Shown: positions 12,280 through 27,000 of the stretch, one piece after another
How positions within the stretch are numbered: the first letter of the stretch is position 1
Layout of the letters: the number at the start of each line of letters is the position of its first letter
Assembly (NCBI RefSeq): GCF_030463565.1
Contig: NC_134644.1
Coordinates: 114,083,684-114,147,683 of the forward strand
Origin: Pelecanus crispus
Lineage: Eukaryota > Chordata > Aves > Pelecaniformes > Pelecanidae
Length of the DNA stretch: 64,000 nt
Reading direction: 5' to 3'
The notes under the pieces: model-generated
The model's input: the letters and a program-made list of their open reading frames with translations, nothing else
What the model was told of the DNA's origin: nothing
Databases searched by the model: none
Position numbers and translations under genes: made by a program

Positions 12280-15200
12280 AGTTTGTTCAGTTCATAGCAT
12301 ATGATTTCTCTGCTCAAACAGCAAACAACAAGAAGGGCTGACCAGGGGCAGCAAAAGTGGACGCTGTTAGAAGAGGGAAAAAGCAGACTATAGTCATGGT
12401 GCTACTGAAAAAACTTACGTTAAAATATAAGCTACAATCTATCATTTAAGAGGATTGCAGAAGAGCAAGGTAGTCCTCTGAGGAGGTAAAAAGGGGACTT
12501 CTTAGAATTCATTTACCATTTAGCACAAACAGAACTGAATTTTTAATAAAGAACAATGTTCTACTGAGAGCCGATGGAGGAAGTGCTCTTCAAGGTGAAG
12601 TGCTTTCATTGCAGATGAATTATGTGGCCTGTATACTGAATCAGTTGCTGTTTCCACAAAGATGGTGTTGTAAATCCAGATAGACTGAATTGCAAGAATC
12701 CTGATAACAGATCATATTTTGCTTTAAGATTACCTTTTCACTAACTCTGTTTGGTCTCTATTTGATCCTAGCTGGAAATAGTTCAGCATCCAGTTTGATA
12801 TCAATATTTGAAAAAAAATCAAGTGGTGTGATCCACAGATAAAGATTCCCTCTTTTCCTGTTTATATGAACCAACTGGATTTATATGAGAGAACTTTTTT
12901 TTTTCTTCTGATTGTCTTTAACAGAGAAAGATATTCCTTTGAAGTATCTCAGAGAATTTGATCAGCTTGGAATTTTTCAACTTTGAAACAGCTCAGAGTT
13001 CAACCATTTCTTCAAGGTATTTTTTTTTTTTTCTTTCAAAAAAATTGCATTTTTAAGCAGCAGTACTGTTCTATTTATTTATTTTAAATATTGCTCTGTG
13101 CATTTTGTAAAACTCACCTGATGGCACGATGTCCCAAAAGGTAAATTCACAAGATCTAAAATCCCTTATCTACTCCCTGTTCTAGCTGGCATATTACCTC
13201 TTTTCTTTTGGAAGTTGTGTGTGAATGTTTCACACATTTGTTTCTTTTAGTTTTACCTAATCCGTCTTGACACTATTTCAGCAATGAGTAGAGTCAACAC
13301 ATTAGGTTTATTGGTTACTCTACAGAGTAGAGCTTGTTTTCATGTTCTACTAAGAAAGTTTGAAAGCCTTTTGTTTATTTGTTAGGAAAATTATATTTTC
13401 TATCCAGCGGGGACTTTTTGTTTTGTTTTCACATTGCTATGTTAGTGCTCTTAGCATGGATAACAGCCCTGGCCCCTTCCCAGAGAGGGGGATTTGTGTG
13501 CTGTGCTTAAGATTCCATAGCACCATGCCAGTACCCTGTCCCTGCTTCTACTCTTTTGTTACTGCACGGCTGCGAGGGTGAAATAGTACAATAACATAAT
13601 CAGCATTACCGATGTATATTTTGAGTCATATTTCAGTTAATGGCAAGGAGGTCACAAAAGTAATATGAAGGAAAATGAGAGGGAATATGTATAGAGTTTA
13701 CTTTCCTGGCTGACAGTTTTTGGCAATAACAGCAAGAATCAGGACTAAAATAGTTTTAGTGTTCTTTTGTACATCCTTCTCTATAGCAAAACCATGAGAC
13801 CAGGGAGTAATCCCAGTTTATCTCTACATGAATTTTCAGCCAGTTGTCTAAATACTTTAATCTCAGGGTTTTTTAAACAAAGCACTAGTGAAATTATAAT
13901 GCACTACTGAATGAAGTTTCAACCCAAGGAAATTGAGAACCGCTCTGTATTTTGCAAATAACCTGCACAGGAAAATACCCTTCCATTCATTACACTGACA
14001 TATGATGTCCTTTGTGAAAGCAGGTAAATATATTTCTGTGATTTGGGTACTGATTTTCAGAGTGGCTTTTTAATTCTGCGTGTCCAGTGGACAGATACTT
14101 TCTTTAAAATTAATGCTTCTGTTGAAGGCTAAATAGGCTATAGCATACACAATACAAAATTTATATGCTCTGTAACAACCTTTGAGGGAGAAAAAAATCC
14201 TAACTAAAAACCCTGTAACAACTAGTTTTATATCAGAAATTCTGAATTATAGGACATCTTCTAATAAAAAAACATTTTCCATAAGAGAATTCTAAAAAGT
14301 CAAAATGTGCTGAACAGTAGTGGAGGTTGGAGAAGGGAGATGAGAGGAAACCTGTCATTAAGACAGTTGCCTATGTTATCTCACAGCTCATGAGAGCTTC
14401 CTGGACAAAGCAAAACTTACCTAAAACCACAAAAAAACACCAACCCTTCTATTATTGTATGGGACAACAAAAGAAATTTCTAATAGTGGCGTATCTAACT
14501 GTCCCCTGTTTTCTGTCAATTTTGTTAACAATCTTGTTTTTATTTATCTCAATAGTTTTCCAAATCCTGTTGCCTCTCATGTCTTTTATCCACTATTTAC
14601 AAGTCCTGAGCAAGAATCTATAAAAGGCCCCAAACCACCTGAAATGAGAGGAGATAGCTGGTATGACACAAAATGTAAATCTAGTGATAAAGTCTGATAC
14701 CATGATGAGCGGATAACGGAATTCCACCCAGGGAGAAATATAGTTGTCAGTCTGCTCTTTGAACTAAAAGTGCAGGGGAAAGATTCAGGTTCAACATCCT
14801 GCTGAAAGCTGGCACTAGAATTAAAATGCAAGAAAAGAATGAAATAAAGCAACATAAAATACAATAAAACTGTAGTGGCAATTCCCATCTGGGCTGTTCT
14901 TTTCACACTTGCAGGATTAAAATGAATAACTGATGTACTCGGGAATTTCATGAAAAGGAGCTACAGAATTCATTAATCTAGAGAATTAAATTATATAGAA
15001 TTGGTTCTTTAAGACATTGAAGTTATAGATAGATTTGATGATTAAAATGTCCCTATCTATTTACTAGTGTGAAGTTCCCAAAGAATATTTATGATATTTA
15101 TAATATTTACCAATGCTATTTAGGAAAGTTGCAGTGCAGCAGGCCTGGTTTACTGTTTTAATCTGCCCAATTGCTAGTTGTTGCATAAAGCAGAAGGTGT

Positions 15201-18200
15201 GGGGAAGGAGGGAAAAATCAAGCAGACAGAAAAATAAAACTGTTATTGTTCTCAGCGGTAGTGGGTGATCTCAAATCAATTAGAAGTAAAAGATTTTCCA
15301 TTCATGATCAAGAAGCTGAGAAACAGGGAATTGTCTGAACTAAGCAAATATATAATTATTTTTTATTACTTAATTTTGTCACATTGACACCACCCAGCAT
15401 AACAGTTGACTATGTGACAAGACTATGTCTTTTAATCCAAAAGAATGCAGTGCCCCTAAATAAATCACACTGTCCATGACAAAATGATTTGATTCATAAC
15501 ACATTCTTCAAGAGATTTCTCCAGTCTTGCTCTTCCACATCTTTCTTGTTACCTGAGCAGTGTCACTGCAAATTATATCTGTGGACTGACAACAGTAACA
15601 ATTGCATCCAGTCCCATTGTTTTCACTAGACTGCAAAATTCAAAGTGTGCTGTCCTCTTTTACTGTTAAATCTACATGGCTTTTATGGAGTTTAACAGCT
15701 CAGTTTGGGGAACTTTTTCAAAATAAACTCTTAATAAATTAATAATATAACTCACAACCTCTCTTAACATGGAAAGCACTACTGTTACCATACCCTGGTT
15801 TCTTGTTCCTTTTCATTCCCCTTGATTTTTTGATTGGCTTACTATCCAACATACAACTACTTTTGAGACAGCATAGGGCAATCAAATCCCATTTTTCACT
15901 AACTAAGGAACTGACACCTATTTATTAAATATATATATAATCCATTAACGGTGGACTTTGTAGACCTAAATTATTTAAGACCATTACTGTCTGCAGGATA
16001 TGAGTTCTGGCTTATATAAACTAGTGAATTAAGTCTTTGTCCATTCGGTTACTATGGCAACTTTATGGACTTCCCAGTTTCAGCTGGCTTGCAATGAATT
16101 AAAGTCAGAAACTCTGACAGACTCCTGAAAGAAGGGAAATTATGTGGATGAAACTAGCTGTAAGGAAGTGAGATATCCATAGAAACTTATTTCAGTAATT
16201 TCTTTTGTAAGAACTTATTTTGGGGGCAAATTTAAACAATCTGACAGTGAATCATGGCATCTTTGAGAGCTCATGCATATTCATATGTTTATATGCATTG
16301 AAGTTATCCACTCTGCTGTGTAGGAACCAGAGAATGCTCTCAGGCCTGATAAAGGAAAGGAAATGTCTACAAAGCAGGCATGCTGATGGTCAGTCCAAGG
16401 CCAAGTGGTGGTTTGAAAAGTCCACTCATTTCAATGGACTTGAAGTGCTATTTCTTCACTACAAATTTTCATGAGCCACTGTGAAGGGATGAACTTTGAA
16501 AGAAGTACCAAAGTCTTATGCATCAATTTCACAAAAAATACGCCTATCTCCATGAAGACGTCTCTTATTTCCTATCCTGGGGTTTTCTTAAAATATTACT
16601 TCCTAGAAAAAACTCCCCCTGTTCTCTCACAAACATAGTAATTAATGCAGTGATGGATGGGAAATACAATCTATGCTTGGTTTTCCCGCTCTTCTCCATG
16701 AGTTGCTAGCTGAATTTACAGAGACATATAAAAGTTACCAATATAAATAGTAATAAAATTTACTGAAATGGTGGTGACAGAAATAGTCCTGGTCATATTT
16801 TGCCAACCAAACACCATAAGTCTCTAATTTTTATAGGCGAATTTCCAAGGTCAAACATTGCTTATTATATAGCTGCTTCTATTTAAGAAAATTAATACAG
16901 ATAATGGTATGTAATAAGTTGTAGAAAGTCAATTTTGCCTGTAATATACTTTCAAGTTTCATTTAGTTTGGTATTGGTTGGTTTTGGTTTTTTTGTGGTT
17001 TTTTTTTTTTTTTTAATTTTACCTTGCTACTTTTTTCTTTATTCAGAAAATTTATTCAGGAAATTAATGTTTCACCTTTACACATTCTTATTTAAAAGAA
17101 TCATAGAAACCCTGGAACTGTTAGATCGTCAAACATGTATCATCTGTGGATAAGTTTGCTATTTGCAAAGGCCTCATGTTTCTTAGTTCAACTCCCAAGC
17201 CTTCTGTCTCCTGCTTTTCAACACAGTTCTTCATGGATCTTTGACATCTTCTCAGCCTACTTCTGCCTTCCACAAACTCTGCTCCTTTCTTGACTGCAAA
17301 ACTTCTTTTGGTAGTATGCATTGTGACACTTCATCATCAAAGTCTGATAACTCCTGTAATTTTCTTAATCCATTCTCTTACCTCCTTTGTTCTGGAGAAA
17401 TTACTTTGACCATGCAACACAAAGCACTAATGTCACAGCACCAACATCAGCCTTTGGTGGTTTTAATATCCTTTTGAAACAGCTGGGAGACTGCTTAATA
17501 CTTAATTGAGTGCTCTGCTGCTTTATACAAGACATGGGGCTCTGGCATTGCATTTCCAAAATTCCTACAGATTTCAGCTGAAAAGACACAAAACCATTCC
17601 AGAAGTAATATTTCTGAATAACTTCAGTTGAGCTAAACTGGTATATGTATAGATTTTAGCTAAGTCTGACTTTTAAAGCTGAGAGGAAAATCAAAACATG
17701 CAGAGGACCTACCTGCTGGTTTCCACAGCCATGCTCTATGGCAGTGGGCACAGACCAGGAGGCAATTAATCCTGTGAATATCTCCCATGGACTGAAAGGC
17801 CCCTAGCCCAGCACACTTGGTGCTCCTTTCCAATGCAGGTCTGACTCCATGTCTAGCTCCTTTCTTTCCTAATCACTGAGTGAAAATCAAGTCTTGCATT
17901 TTAAACACCAGGCTCTCCTAGTCTCTCACGTCTTACCACTTACCACTCACCATGATTCCTACCCTACTAAAGTAATCCTAGCCAGGATTTACTGAAAGAC
18001 TCCTGTTTCCGCCTTTTTCCTCCACTTGCTTCTTGGCCTAAGAAGCTTCTTCAAATGAAAGAAAAAGTAGGTGATGAAGTTTAAAAATGTTGAGTTTGAT
18101 TGTGCATTTTAACGCTCTAGTAATACATAAAGTACTGAGGATACGTGCTCAGTTGGAGATACAAAAGCTAAGGCTACAAAGTGCATAAGTGTTCTTGAAA

Positions 18201-21200
18201 TTGGCAAAATTACCCTCTGAATGACTCACAGGGACTCTGGCTCAACAATATAATACAGTACAATTTATTTTTTACAATAGGTTTCTATGAAGTAAAATAT
18301 CAAAAGAAATCTGTATAGAGAGGTCTGATTGAGAGATAACATTGAACAGAGAAGCAACAGAGACTCACACAGGTAACAAGGGGATAATGACGTACAAATA
18401 TTAGAGAGAGAAAAAAAAAATTGATAGATGCAATAAACTGTTATTGCAGAGAAGTTACAGTGGTGGGGACAGAACTGAAAGGTCAGTAGATAGTTCATCA
18501 ATCTTAGGTGCAAACAGAAAACCAGTTTTTAAATGAAGAATGAGAAAAAAGTGGGGAGGGACCTTCAGTGCCTCAACTTCTCAGTGAGAAAAAAGAATTC
18601 AATGTAGGCTAGGAAGAGGAAGAATCGTGTTGTAGTAAGGTAAAAACTGGTTGGAAAAGGAAAGAAATGAATAAAAAAAAAAGAAACAAAACCAAAAACA
18701 AAACAGAAAATATGGAGCTGTAACAGAATATTTTGCCATCTTCAAAGACAACTGGGTGTCTGGCTTTCTTCTATCCAGAGTATTAGTCCAGAGGACAAGT
18801 AATCTCATCAACTAATAATTAGCTGAAATAATATCAGCTGAATTTTGAGGTTTACTTTAAAGTCTGTAACCATATTGAAATTTTAATCCAGTTTTCCACT
18901 GCTCTCACTGCTTTTTTTTCTTTTTTTTCTTTTCCCTCTAAAATAATGTAATACACTTGAGGAATGATCAGTATTTAAGGACCTGAGATAAAAGGGTGTT
19001 AAAAAGACAGCATTTTACCAGAAGTATGTGTGAGTGTTCAAGGTACCAAATAATAGCTAGGAATTTTTCAAAGGCTGTTTCCTACATAGTTATAATACAT
19101 TACAAAAACCACCCAAAAACACAGTATGACCTGAACAGTGACTTTTAGAAAGGCAAATTTCAACACAAATTCTAGAGGTGTTCCTGACTTTTTGATTAAT
19201 GGATTTTTATTCAGAAGGGAATTTATAATTAATAAGAATGTCCCAAGATACCTTAATTTGATTCCAGGTAAGGACTATGTTGAATGATAATGGAAGTATA
19301 AAAAGTATTTTCCTCCTTCATTTTGCAGGAAGAGATATGTTGCATGTACCAAGTAGCAAGGTGATAAGAGAAAGTGGAATTTTATTTTATGGATAAGCAT
19401 GAAAATAGTGGACAAAATGTATGCTTTGAGATATCATAGGAAGAAAAGGTAATTTGACTATGAAGAGTGTCAACACCTAGGTCCCAGATACTATGCAACT
19501 TAGATTTCTTTTTTTTTTACCTGAAAATATTCTCTGATGTGTTAGAATATAGGAATATCAGATGGGTCTAAAGTAACTCATATCCTTTAAAGATAGCTTT
19601 AAAGTCAAGAATTTTTGGAGGATGCAATATCAATAGCTAGAAAAGGCATTCTATTTTTAAGACTTTTTTTTTTTTATGACTCCTATAAAATGTGATTCCA
19701 TTAGAAAAAAAAAAAAAACAAAACTTTAAAAGTATGCACAATTTGCAAATCTGATGGGGTTTGGTGGAATATATATATATGGAATATTTTATGCCATACC
19801 TTGAAACAGAACAGAAAAGAAAATAAATCCTTTTTGAAAATCTTTGACATGAAATTGATTATACAACACCCTTTATTTGGCCTGGGTGACCTAATGCTCT
19901 GTTCCTATCCTGTTCTAAATAACTCAGTGCCTGGAAAGTGCTTACAAAGTTTAATGGAATCAAATAAGAACCACATTGGATTAATATATCTTCAGTATAT
20001 GAGACAGATAAAAAAAAGATATTAACCTTTAATGTAATTGATAGAATGAGTGAAGAAAGATGAGAAGATATGTTCCTGGTAGTGGAGCAGAACAGTGAAA
20101 TATTAAAATAAGGAATAAGGGAAAGACAAGCCTCTGCTCATTGAGACCTAAACAGAACTGAAACTGAGGTTACTCCATTGCAGGAGATAATGGAAGATTC
20201 GTGAGCTAACTAAACTAAGAGAATAGAAAGGCAAGAAACAATATTATTTTTTTAGCAAGTTTGTCAATAAAGTCTTTTCCATCTCTACTTCTCACTATTC
20301 TGAAAACTACAAATACTCTTCAGTTTGTTGTCTCTATGAAAAAGCAGGCAGATTCTACCCTTTCTTACCTGGTATTGCAGCCTTTATGAGGGAGGTGCAT
20401 TTTTTCAGCATTTTTCCAATTGACTTCCACTGTGGTGCTGCACAGAGTGCATGTATATATGTATGCGAGAGACATTGTCTGTTCATGAAATTAAATTGTG
20501 TCTTTGAACTGTATTATGTTTTAGAGCAAATTTTCTAGCTTATAATGAAAATCCTTAATACTGTAAAAACCAATTATTCCCTGCTTTATTTACCTTGATG
20601 TGTTTTATTAATAAATAGAACATGAAGTGAGTCAATGAAAATAAAAAAATTATCTTTTTTGCTTTCCTTACTTTTTTATGTGAAGGTATGGTTTCTTTAA
20701 GTGCTTGTAAGGGACGGTTTTTATGATAATTTACTTTACAAATGAGTCCTGGTAAGTTTCCTCAAATATAAGCATTTGAATCTGATTTCATTCCAGTTTG
20801 TGGATGATTTCATTTAAGGGTGTTTCTGATTTATCTCATTTTATGTGGAAAATTGGCTCTAAAGCCAAAACCACCAGTTTAACAATAAATCAAATTATAG
20901 CGAAAAGCATCCACTTAACTGAAATGTTGAAGCTTCTTTTTATCCTTGGGTGTTTCATGTTTGGAGGAATTAAATCTCCTCAAAAACCATGGGAAAGGTG
21001 AATTCATTGCACTATTAATTTTAATGTACGAAAAGGATAATTATGAATGAAAGCAGAAAGAGGAACCTGAACCCTAAAGAGAGTTTTGGAGCATTTCATA
21101 AAGTGCCTTCCTGAAAATCATTTGGCAAACAGATTCAAGTGTGAATCACAGAATGTGGTCCTTTTTACATCATTATGCTGACAAGTGGTTCTTCAGTACT

Positions 21201-21756
21201 GAGTGGTATCCTGCAGAGCCGAAAATGTTCCAGTAGGATTTGCCCAGTGAATCAAACATCTTGTAATTGGATATGCTACTTCTCTACAATAAAAAGCAAA
21301 TGCCAGAAGGCAAGAATTTCTGTTTTTACTGTGTACATGTGTTAGTCTTCTTAATCAGCAAAATATTTATGCTAAAAGACATGGCTTTTGTCATAATTTT
21401 CTATAGTGCAGACTATCTTAAAAATAAATAATAGTCATAGTTAAGGAAAGCTACAATTAAAACTAAACATTTACTTATTTTTAATGTAGACACTGCAGTG
21501 TACCACAACTACTGGCATAACTGAATCTTTTAGCATCTCAGCATCTGTTTACTAAATTGATTTTTTCATCAGAATAAAATTGCTGAAGCTATAGAATGAC
21601 TGCAGAAAATGAACATAATTTTTCATAAAGTTAAGTCCTAAGGTAAGCATTTCAATTTTTCTTTAGCTAGGAAGCATCTGGACCAAAAGAGGATGTAGCT
21701 GTATGGCAGAATAGTGTGTGAAAAAGAACTAAATATAATCATTAATTTACCAGTGT

Positions 21757-21850
21757 TTAGACAAGAGACACAGATATTCTTACTTCATTTTTCCTTTCTT
21801 TTTCTTCCTTACAAGAAAGTGAAGTAGGAATATCTGTGTCACTTGTCTAA
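21757..21850. repeat. Imperfect palindrome, 31-bp arms, 32-nt loop
   Basis: The left arm 21757-21787 pairs with the right arm 21820-21850. 29 of 31 positions match, one of the two exceptions is a possible G-U pair, and the spacer is pyrimidine-rich. There are no flanking direct repeats and no resemblance to a named element. It could be a replication template-switch product, a miniature element, or a hairpin RNA source. Confidence 0.85.
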
Positions 21851-23912
21851 GAAACCACTCACCAAATAACTTCTATTGTTTAGTTAATAACATGTAGGAA
21901 GGCTATGCTTCCGGAAGAAAAGATGCCACACCAACCAGGGAGAAACCTTAAAGGTTTAATTACCTCTGGGGAGTCTGCTGGAGCTCTGTGTGTGTGTCAG
22001 TGTGACATCCTTGGTGATACCGGCTGGTCCCTTTGCGGGATTTCAGTAGACTCCAAGAAACCTTTAATTTTTCTTTATTACTTCCTGATGTTCCAGATTT
22101 AATTTTAGTATTATCTTGGTTCCAGCTGAAAAAACAGTAACGCACACACTCACAGGGAAAATTTGCAGTAATACAGGGTTGCTTTTGGCTCCACTGATAC
22201 GCAGTGTTTACCTTAACCAGCACTCCCAAAAGTCACCGCTGCAGAATGAAAGCAGTCTGGCACAGTCCTGCCCACCAGCTTATCCTTCCCCACACACTTT
22301 ATTCCATTGATGGGAATGGTGTGGGTGACTCTTTCTTTGTACCCAGAGACTTTTTAGATGGGTTGGGTCATCTTTACCAAGCTGTTTATAAAGGAGCTCA
22401 AAGGAATTGCAACGAGAGGACTGGGGTCTCCTTCTGCCTTGGGCATGACTGAAGTATTTGAGGTTGCACTTCCAGCTCTCTGTAATAGGATTGATAACAG
22501 TGAGTGAAATAATGATTTCGTGTTTCCAAATTCATGAGAATCTTTGTCCACAGAGTCACAGCAGTGGCAGCAGTCACCTAAGGGAAGTCAAACATAGGAA
22601 TGCTGAAACAGACCCAGAAATATTGAGTTGGTCCCAGCTACACATATCTCCAGCAAACTGCAGATCAGCAACCAATTACTCAGCTCTAAATATACTTGTG
22701 GAGCAAGGTTGAAAAAGGCAAGAGACTGGCTATCTCATTTTGTATGCTCACGTCCATTAGGAAATAGGTATTGTGCAGCCAGTTTTATATGACAAAGTTC
22801 AAACAGAATAGAATAGCACCAATAGTCACTGGCTTTAATTCAGAAAAAGGTTATTTCTCCATGTTGGTTTGCTCACATCTTTTGGTGATTAATATAACTC
22901 CACTAAGGGAATGAGAACGACCAAAAATACTGTGGCGTGAGGTTGTAAAACATAGAATATGTCACCCCATCCTCTATACTATCTCCTTTGGCTTGTGGGC
23001 TGAACAGGGAAGAGCTCTACCACTTGCTTTCTTCAGTCACTGCAGGAAATTTCATCCTTCACCTTTGGCCCCTTCCCCTTCATTGAAAACAAATGTCTTA
23101 ACTTTCCCCAAAGTTCCCATAGGCTTTTAATGAGAGACATAGGATTTGAAGAAATAAATAGCACAATTTGATACTGTAGAAGATGGTTTTAATCTCTAGT
23201 ATGGACAGATTTCTGCCTACTGCTTGTCTTGCTTTGAAGACTCAGGGGTTTGTCATCTGAAATGGCATCTGGACTTCTTCTACAGTGCCACAGGTATTCT
23301 AGTAAAATACTGGGGTTAATATACTACCTGGAAAGATAATCAGTAAACCATTATAAAACAATAGGAATGACAGGATTTCTAGTCAGTCAGCTCCACACTG
23401 ATTAAAATTCACAGACTTAAAGGCACTAATCAACTAACAAATTAATTTCTCTAAAGCTATTTTGTCCATGTATAACTGACAGATAATTACTCTGGCAATT
23501 CTATATGACAGTTTGAAGGCCTTCCCTAATGGTACAATAACATATTTACAAAATGAAGAAAATAATGTACCAATTAAAATGAAGTTAAATTTATACCACA
23601 TTCATAACATCTAAGTAATTGCTCTCCATGTAAGTGAAGTGCTGGATGACTAGGAGAAGCATACAGCTGTACTGTGTTAGTATGCACTACCAGTCAATAT
23701 AATTTGGTCAAACATCACATCAAGACATGCATTAAAGAAGACATTTCTCAAGGTTAAGCAGTAGCTTTTAAAATAGCTAGTTGTGCAACAGACTAGCAAG
23801 ACTATTGTTGGTATAGCTCTAAATAATTGACTGAAGACATTATTACATTTTCGATGTTAGTTCTGATGGCCACAGTATAATTAAATTCAGCACACTTGTT
23901 AGATGTAGCATG

Positions 23913-23936
23913 TTTTTTTTTTAAAAAAAAAAAAAA
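23913..23936. repeat. T10 followed by A14
   Basis: A T tract is followed immediately by an A tract, making a simple self-complementary run. Confidence 0.8.
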
Positions 23937-24052
23937 GTGTGAAAGAATAGGATTAAGTCTACTACTTTGCACACTCTGGAAGATTTTATCATTGTACTAC
24001 ACAGATTAAAAAAAATTGACCACAAAACATATGCATTAATTAAACTAGTTGA

Positions 24053-24069
24053 GATATATATATATATAT
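24053..24069. repeat. (TA)n microsatellite
   Basis: An alternating TA run of about eight units lies in non-coding DNA. Confidence 0.85.
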
Positions 24070-27000
24070 TACTAATTCTTTAGGAATTCTAGAAGTAATA
24101 TAGCCTAGGTGTCTACCTTATAGTGGGAAACCTAAATTGGTCAATGAAAATTAGTCCATATACAGTCTTTTCTGGAAGGAAAATAGAGCAGCACCACTAT
24201 AATACACTAGAATTATCAGTAATCAGCCATATAAAATGTAACTAGGACTAATAGCCAGTAGACATAGTACAAATGAACAAATGTATAGTTGAAACTATGA
24301 AGGTTTTTATCCATTCAAGCTTTTTCTAACACAGTAATCTGTAGGTGTTAGTTACAAATACCCATTCCTCTTTATCCTATTAAGTGAAAATTAAAGATAG
24401 AAACATACAAGGGAAACAAATTTCATTATAATCATAATAACACTGATGTACTAAACAGAACTTGCAACTGAAACATCATGTTAGGCCTCTGCTTGAGATA
24501 AGAAATATGTTTCAGAAGCTGCATATTAATTAATTAGATTGGCTTACATGAATATTTCCACTTTGTTGTTGTTGTTTGCTTGATGTTATTAAAACAAGCA
24601 AAGACAACACCAATCTCCACAAAAGGAATGACTTTCAGTCTCGCATTTTTGGTTCTGCTCAGTACTTGTAAGGACAGAGAGATTTGTTTTTCTCAGGAGT
24701 CACTGTTTCAAAATCCTGCTGTAAAGTAGGATCAAGTACATATATGAGATGGTCCTAATGGTATCTAGTTAAGGAGCATGTGCCACGTCCATTGTTACAA
24801 TGTTCCGGTGTTTGTTACCTCCTAATTAAAAAGACTTGTATTAAATTATGGGGGTTTTGTTGAAAATTAAGCTGTTTTTCCTTATTCTTCAGCTAACAGT
24901 ACTGGAACAGAATTTATCCTCACATTCACTGTAATCTGGGCTTTTTTAATGCTTTAGAAGGCTGCTGTTTTGTCTGCCCTTAGTTTTTTATTTTTTCCAT
25001 GAACAAATGCATAACCTCACTATATCCCAGAGGCTGTATTTTTAAAACCTTTTATTCTTCCTATTGTTATTCTTGCAATGCTAGGCAGTAACAGGTATTA
25101 TTTTGTAATTCATTGACATGGTCATAATTTAAAATAAATTACTATTATTAAAACAAAGGGAATTCAGAACTGAGTCAGTCTACCAGGACACCTAAAACTA
25201 ATATCTAGTTTCAAATGGTGACAGAATGTCTCTTGGTGATGGTTCGAGAACAAACCTGACAAAGCACTCTGCAACTTTGTGCCAAGAAGGTAAATCTGTT
25301 CCTAGTCTACAGGGAACTCATGATTTTCATTCGGTATAGAAGGAAGATACTGTTTTAAAAGCTGTAGCCTGCTTATTACAACTGCAGTTGACATTCTCAT
25401 TACTCTGCTTTAAGTATCAGTCTTTATTATTGCAATCCAATGCAAGTGAGAAAGAGTGGAGATGTACTTCCTGAAGAATAGGACAGGAGCAGAACAATGG
25501 TCCCTATTTCTCTCGTTCCCTTGGGAAATTACTAGTGATAGCTCATTTGCTCATCTCTGATAACATATTTGTCTTTTTTTTCAATAAGAGATTATTCTAT
25601 TAAAAATTATCTATTTGTGCATATTACTATAACACCTAAAAGCTCTGTGCTTTTACTAATCCTCCCTTCTGCTGCATGTTATAATTATAACACAGAGTAC
25701 AAGGTCATTTCATTTACAAAGTCCTTACAAATTGAGTGTAAAAGAAGAGACAACTGATGGATAGGGAAAGACAGAGGAGTACAAGGGAATAACGAGACAA
25801 TACGAGTCACTGTGATAGGCAGCAGTCTCAGCACAGAATCACTTTAAACACTGTGAACACTTTTTTTCCTTTAAGTAGGTAACACTGAAATTTAGATTTT
25901 TTAAGGAAAGACTAGAAATAGAGGAGGGAATAAGAAATTAGTTTCTAGATATTTTACAAGACCTGTTTCTGAGAGTGAGTTACAGTCTGTGGAACAGAAA
26001 GAAGGTGATTGTTTCACAGGGGAACAATTGGATTTATAAAGAATGGCAACATGTGCTGGCCAGAGGCTGGAGGCAGTGTCTCAATGCCAAATGAGTAGGA
26101 ATACGTTGGAAGCAAATATGCTTTGAAAGGTCCTGAAAGTAAAGGCAAATTGAGTATGTCTGATATAGCAAGAAGAGAAAACCAGAAATACATATAACTC
26201 TCAATTCCATTACATAGCTTTATGGGTTTTTTACAATAATTTGCCTACTGTCTATATTTTCAAGGTAAAATCTTTTTATACAAGTAACAGTGTGCAACAT
26301 GTCAAAATCTAAAAATGTTTATTCCCCCCCACAATTTGTCCAAGACATGACACTTGAATCCATGTATAGGCTATTATCATGAATTAGTAAAGAAAAGACA
26401 CTGAAACAGACCAAAATATTAATTATGTTCTTTAAGGTGTTCATTGCTGATGGCTTACTGCTGACTGCATTGCTAACAGGAGGCCAACAGTAGACCAGCG
26501 TAGCCATATTCTGTACCCTCACTATGTTGATGTGTATACACGGTGTCTGTCAGATGAGTTTGATAATGAGCGTCTGTTTGGCATTCACTCTGCATGAAAT
26601 ACTGCCCCCCAAGCCTGAAATACTTCATTGAACAGGGTGGGCAGTGTCAGAACAAGTGGCCAAAACACCAGCTAATGGGTAGCCAGAAGCATTTGCTATG
26701 GCCCAGACTGAACACCTGTCTCCTCGTTTAAATACTGATTGAAATAAATTTCTTTATGATTCCTCAGAAAGTTCTCTTTGACTATTCAGCTTGCTTTGTT
26801 TGAGTTGTCTGTCCTTTGGTATGTACTGCAATAAAATGAATGTTCATTTTCAAGATTAGTTTCTGCGTAAATTACTGCTTAGTGTTAAATACACCTGCTG
26901 TACAGAGACACTCTCCAAGGCCTTTGGGCCTTTTAAACCCCACTCAAGCTTTATTTGAGAGCTGAGTTGAGCTTTGTTGGCGTTGTCTTCCATGTCACAA

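Noticed and set aside
14586..14951. 121-codon - strand ORF
   Set aside because: No domain, AT-rich chance frame, no splice or promoter context, and overlapping unrelated frames on the + strand.
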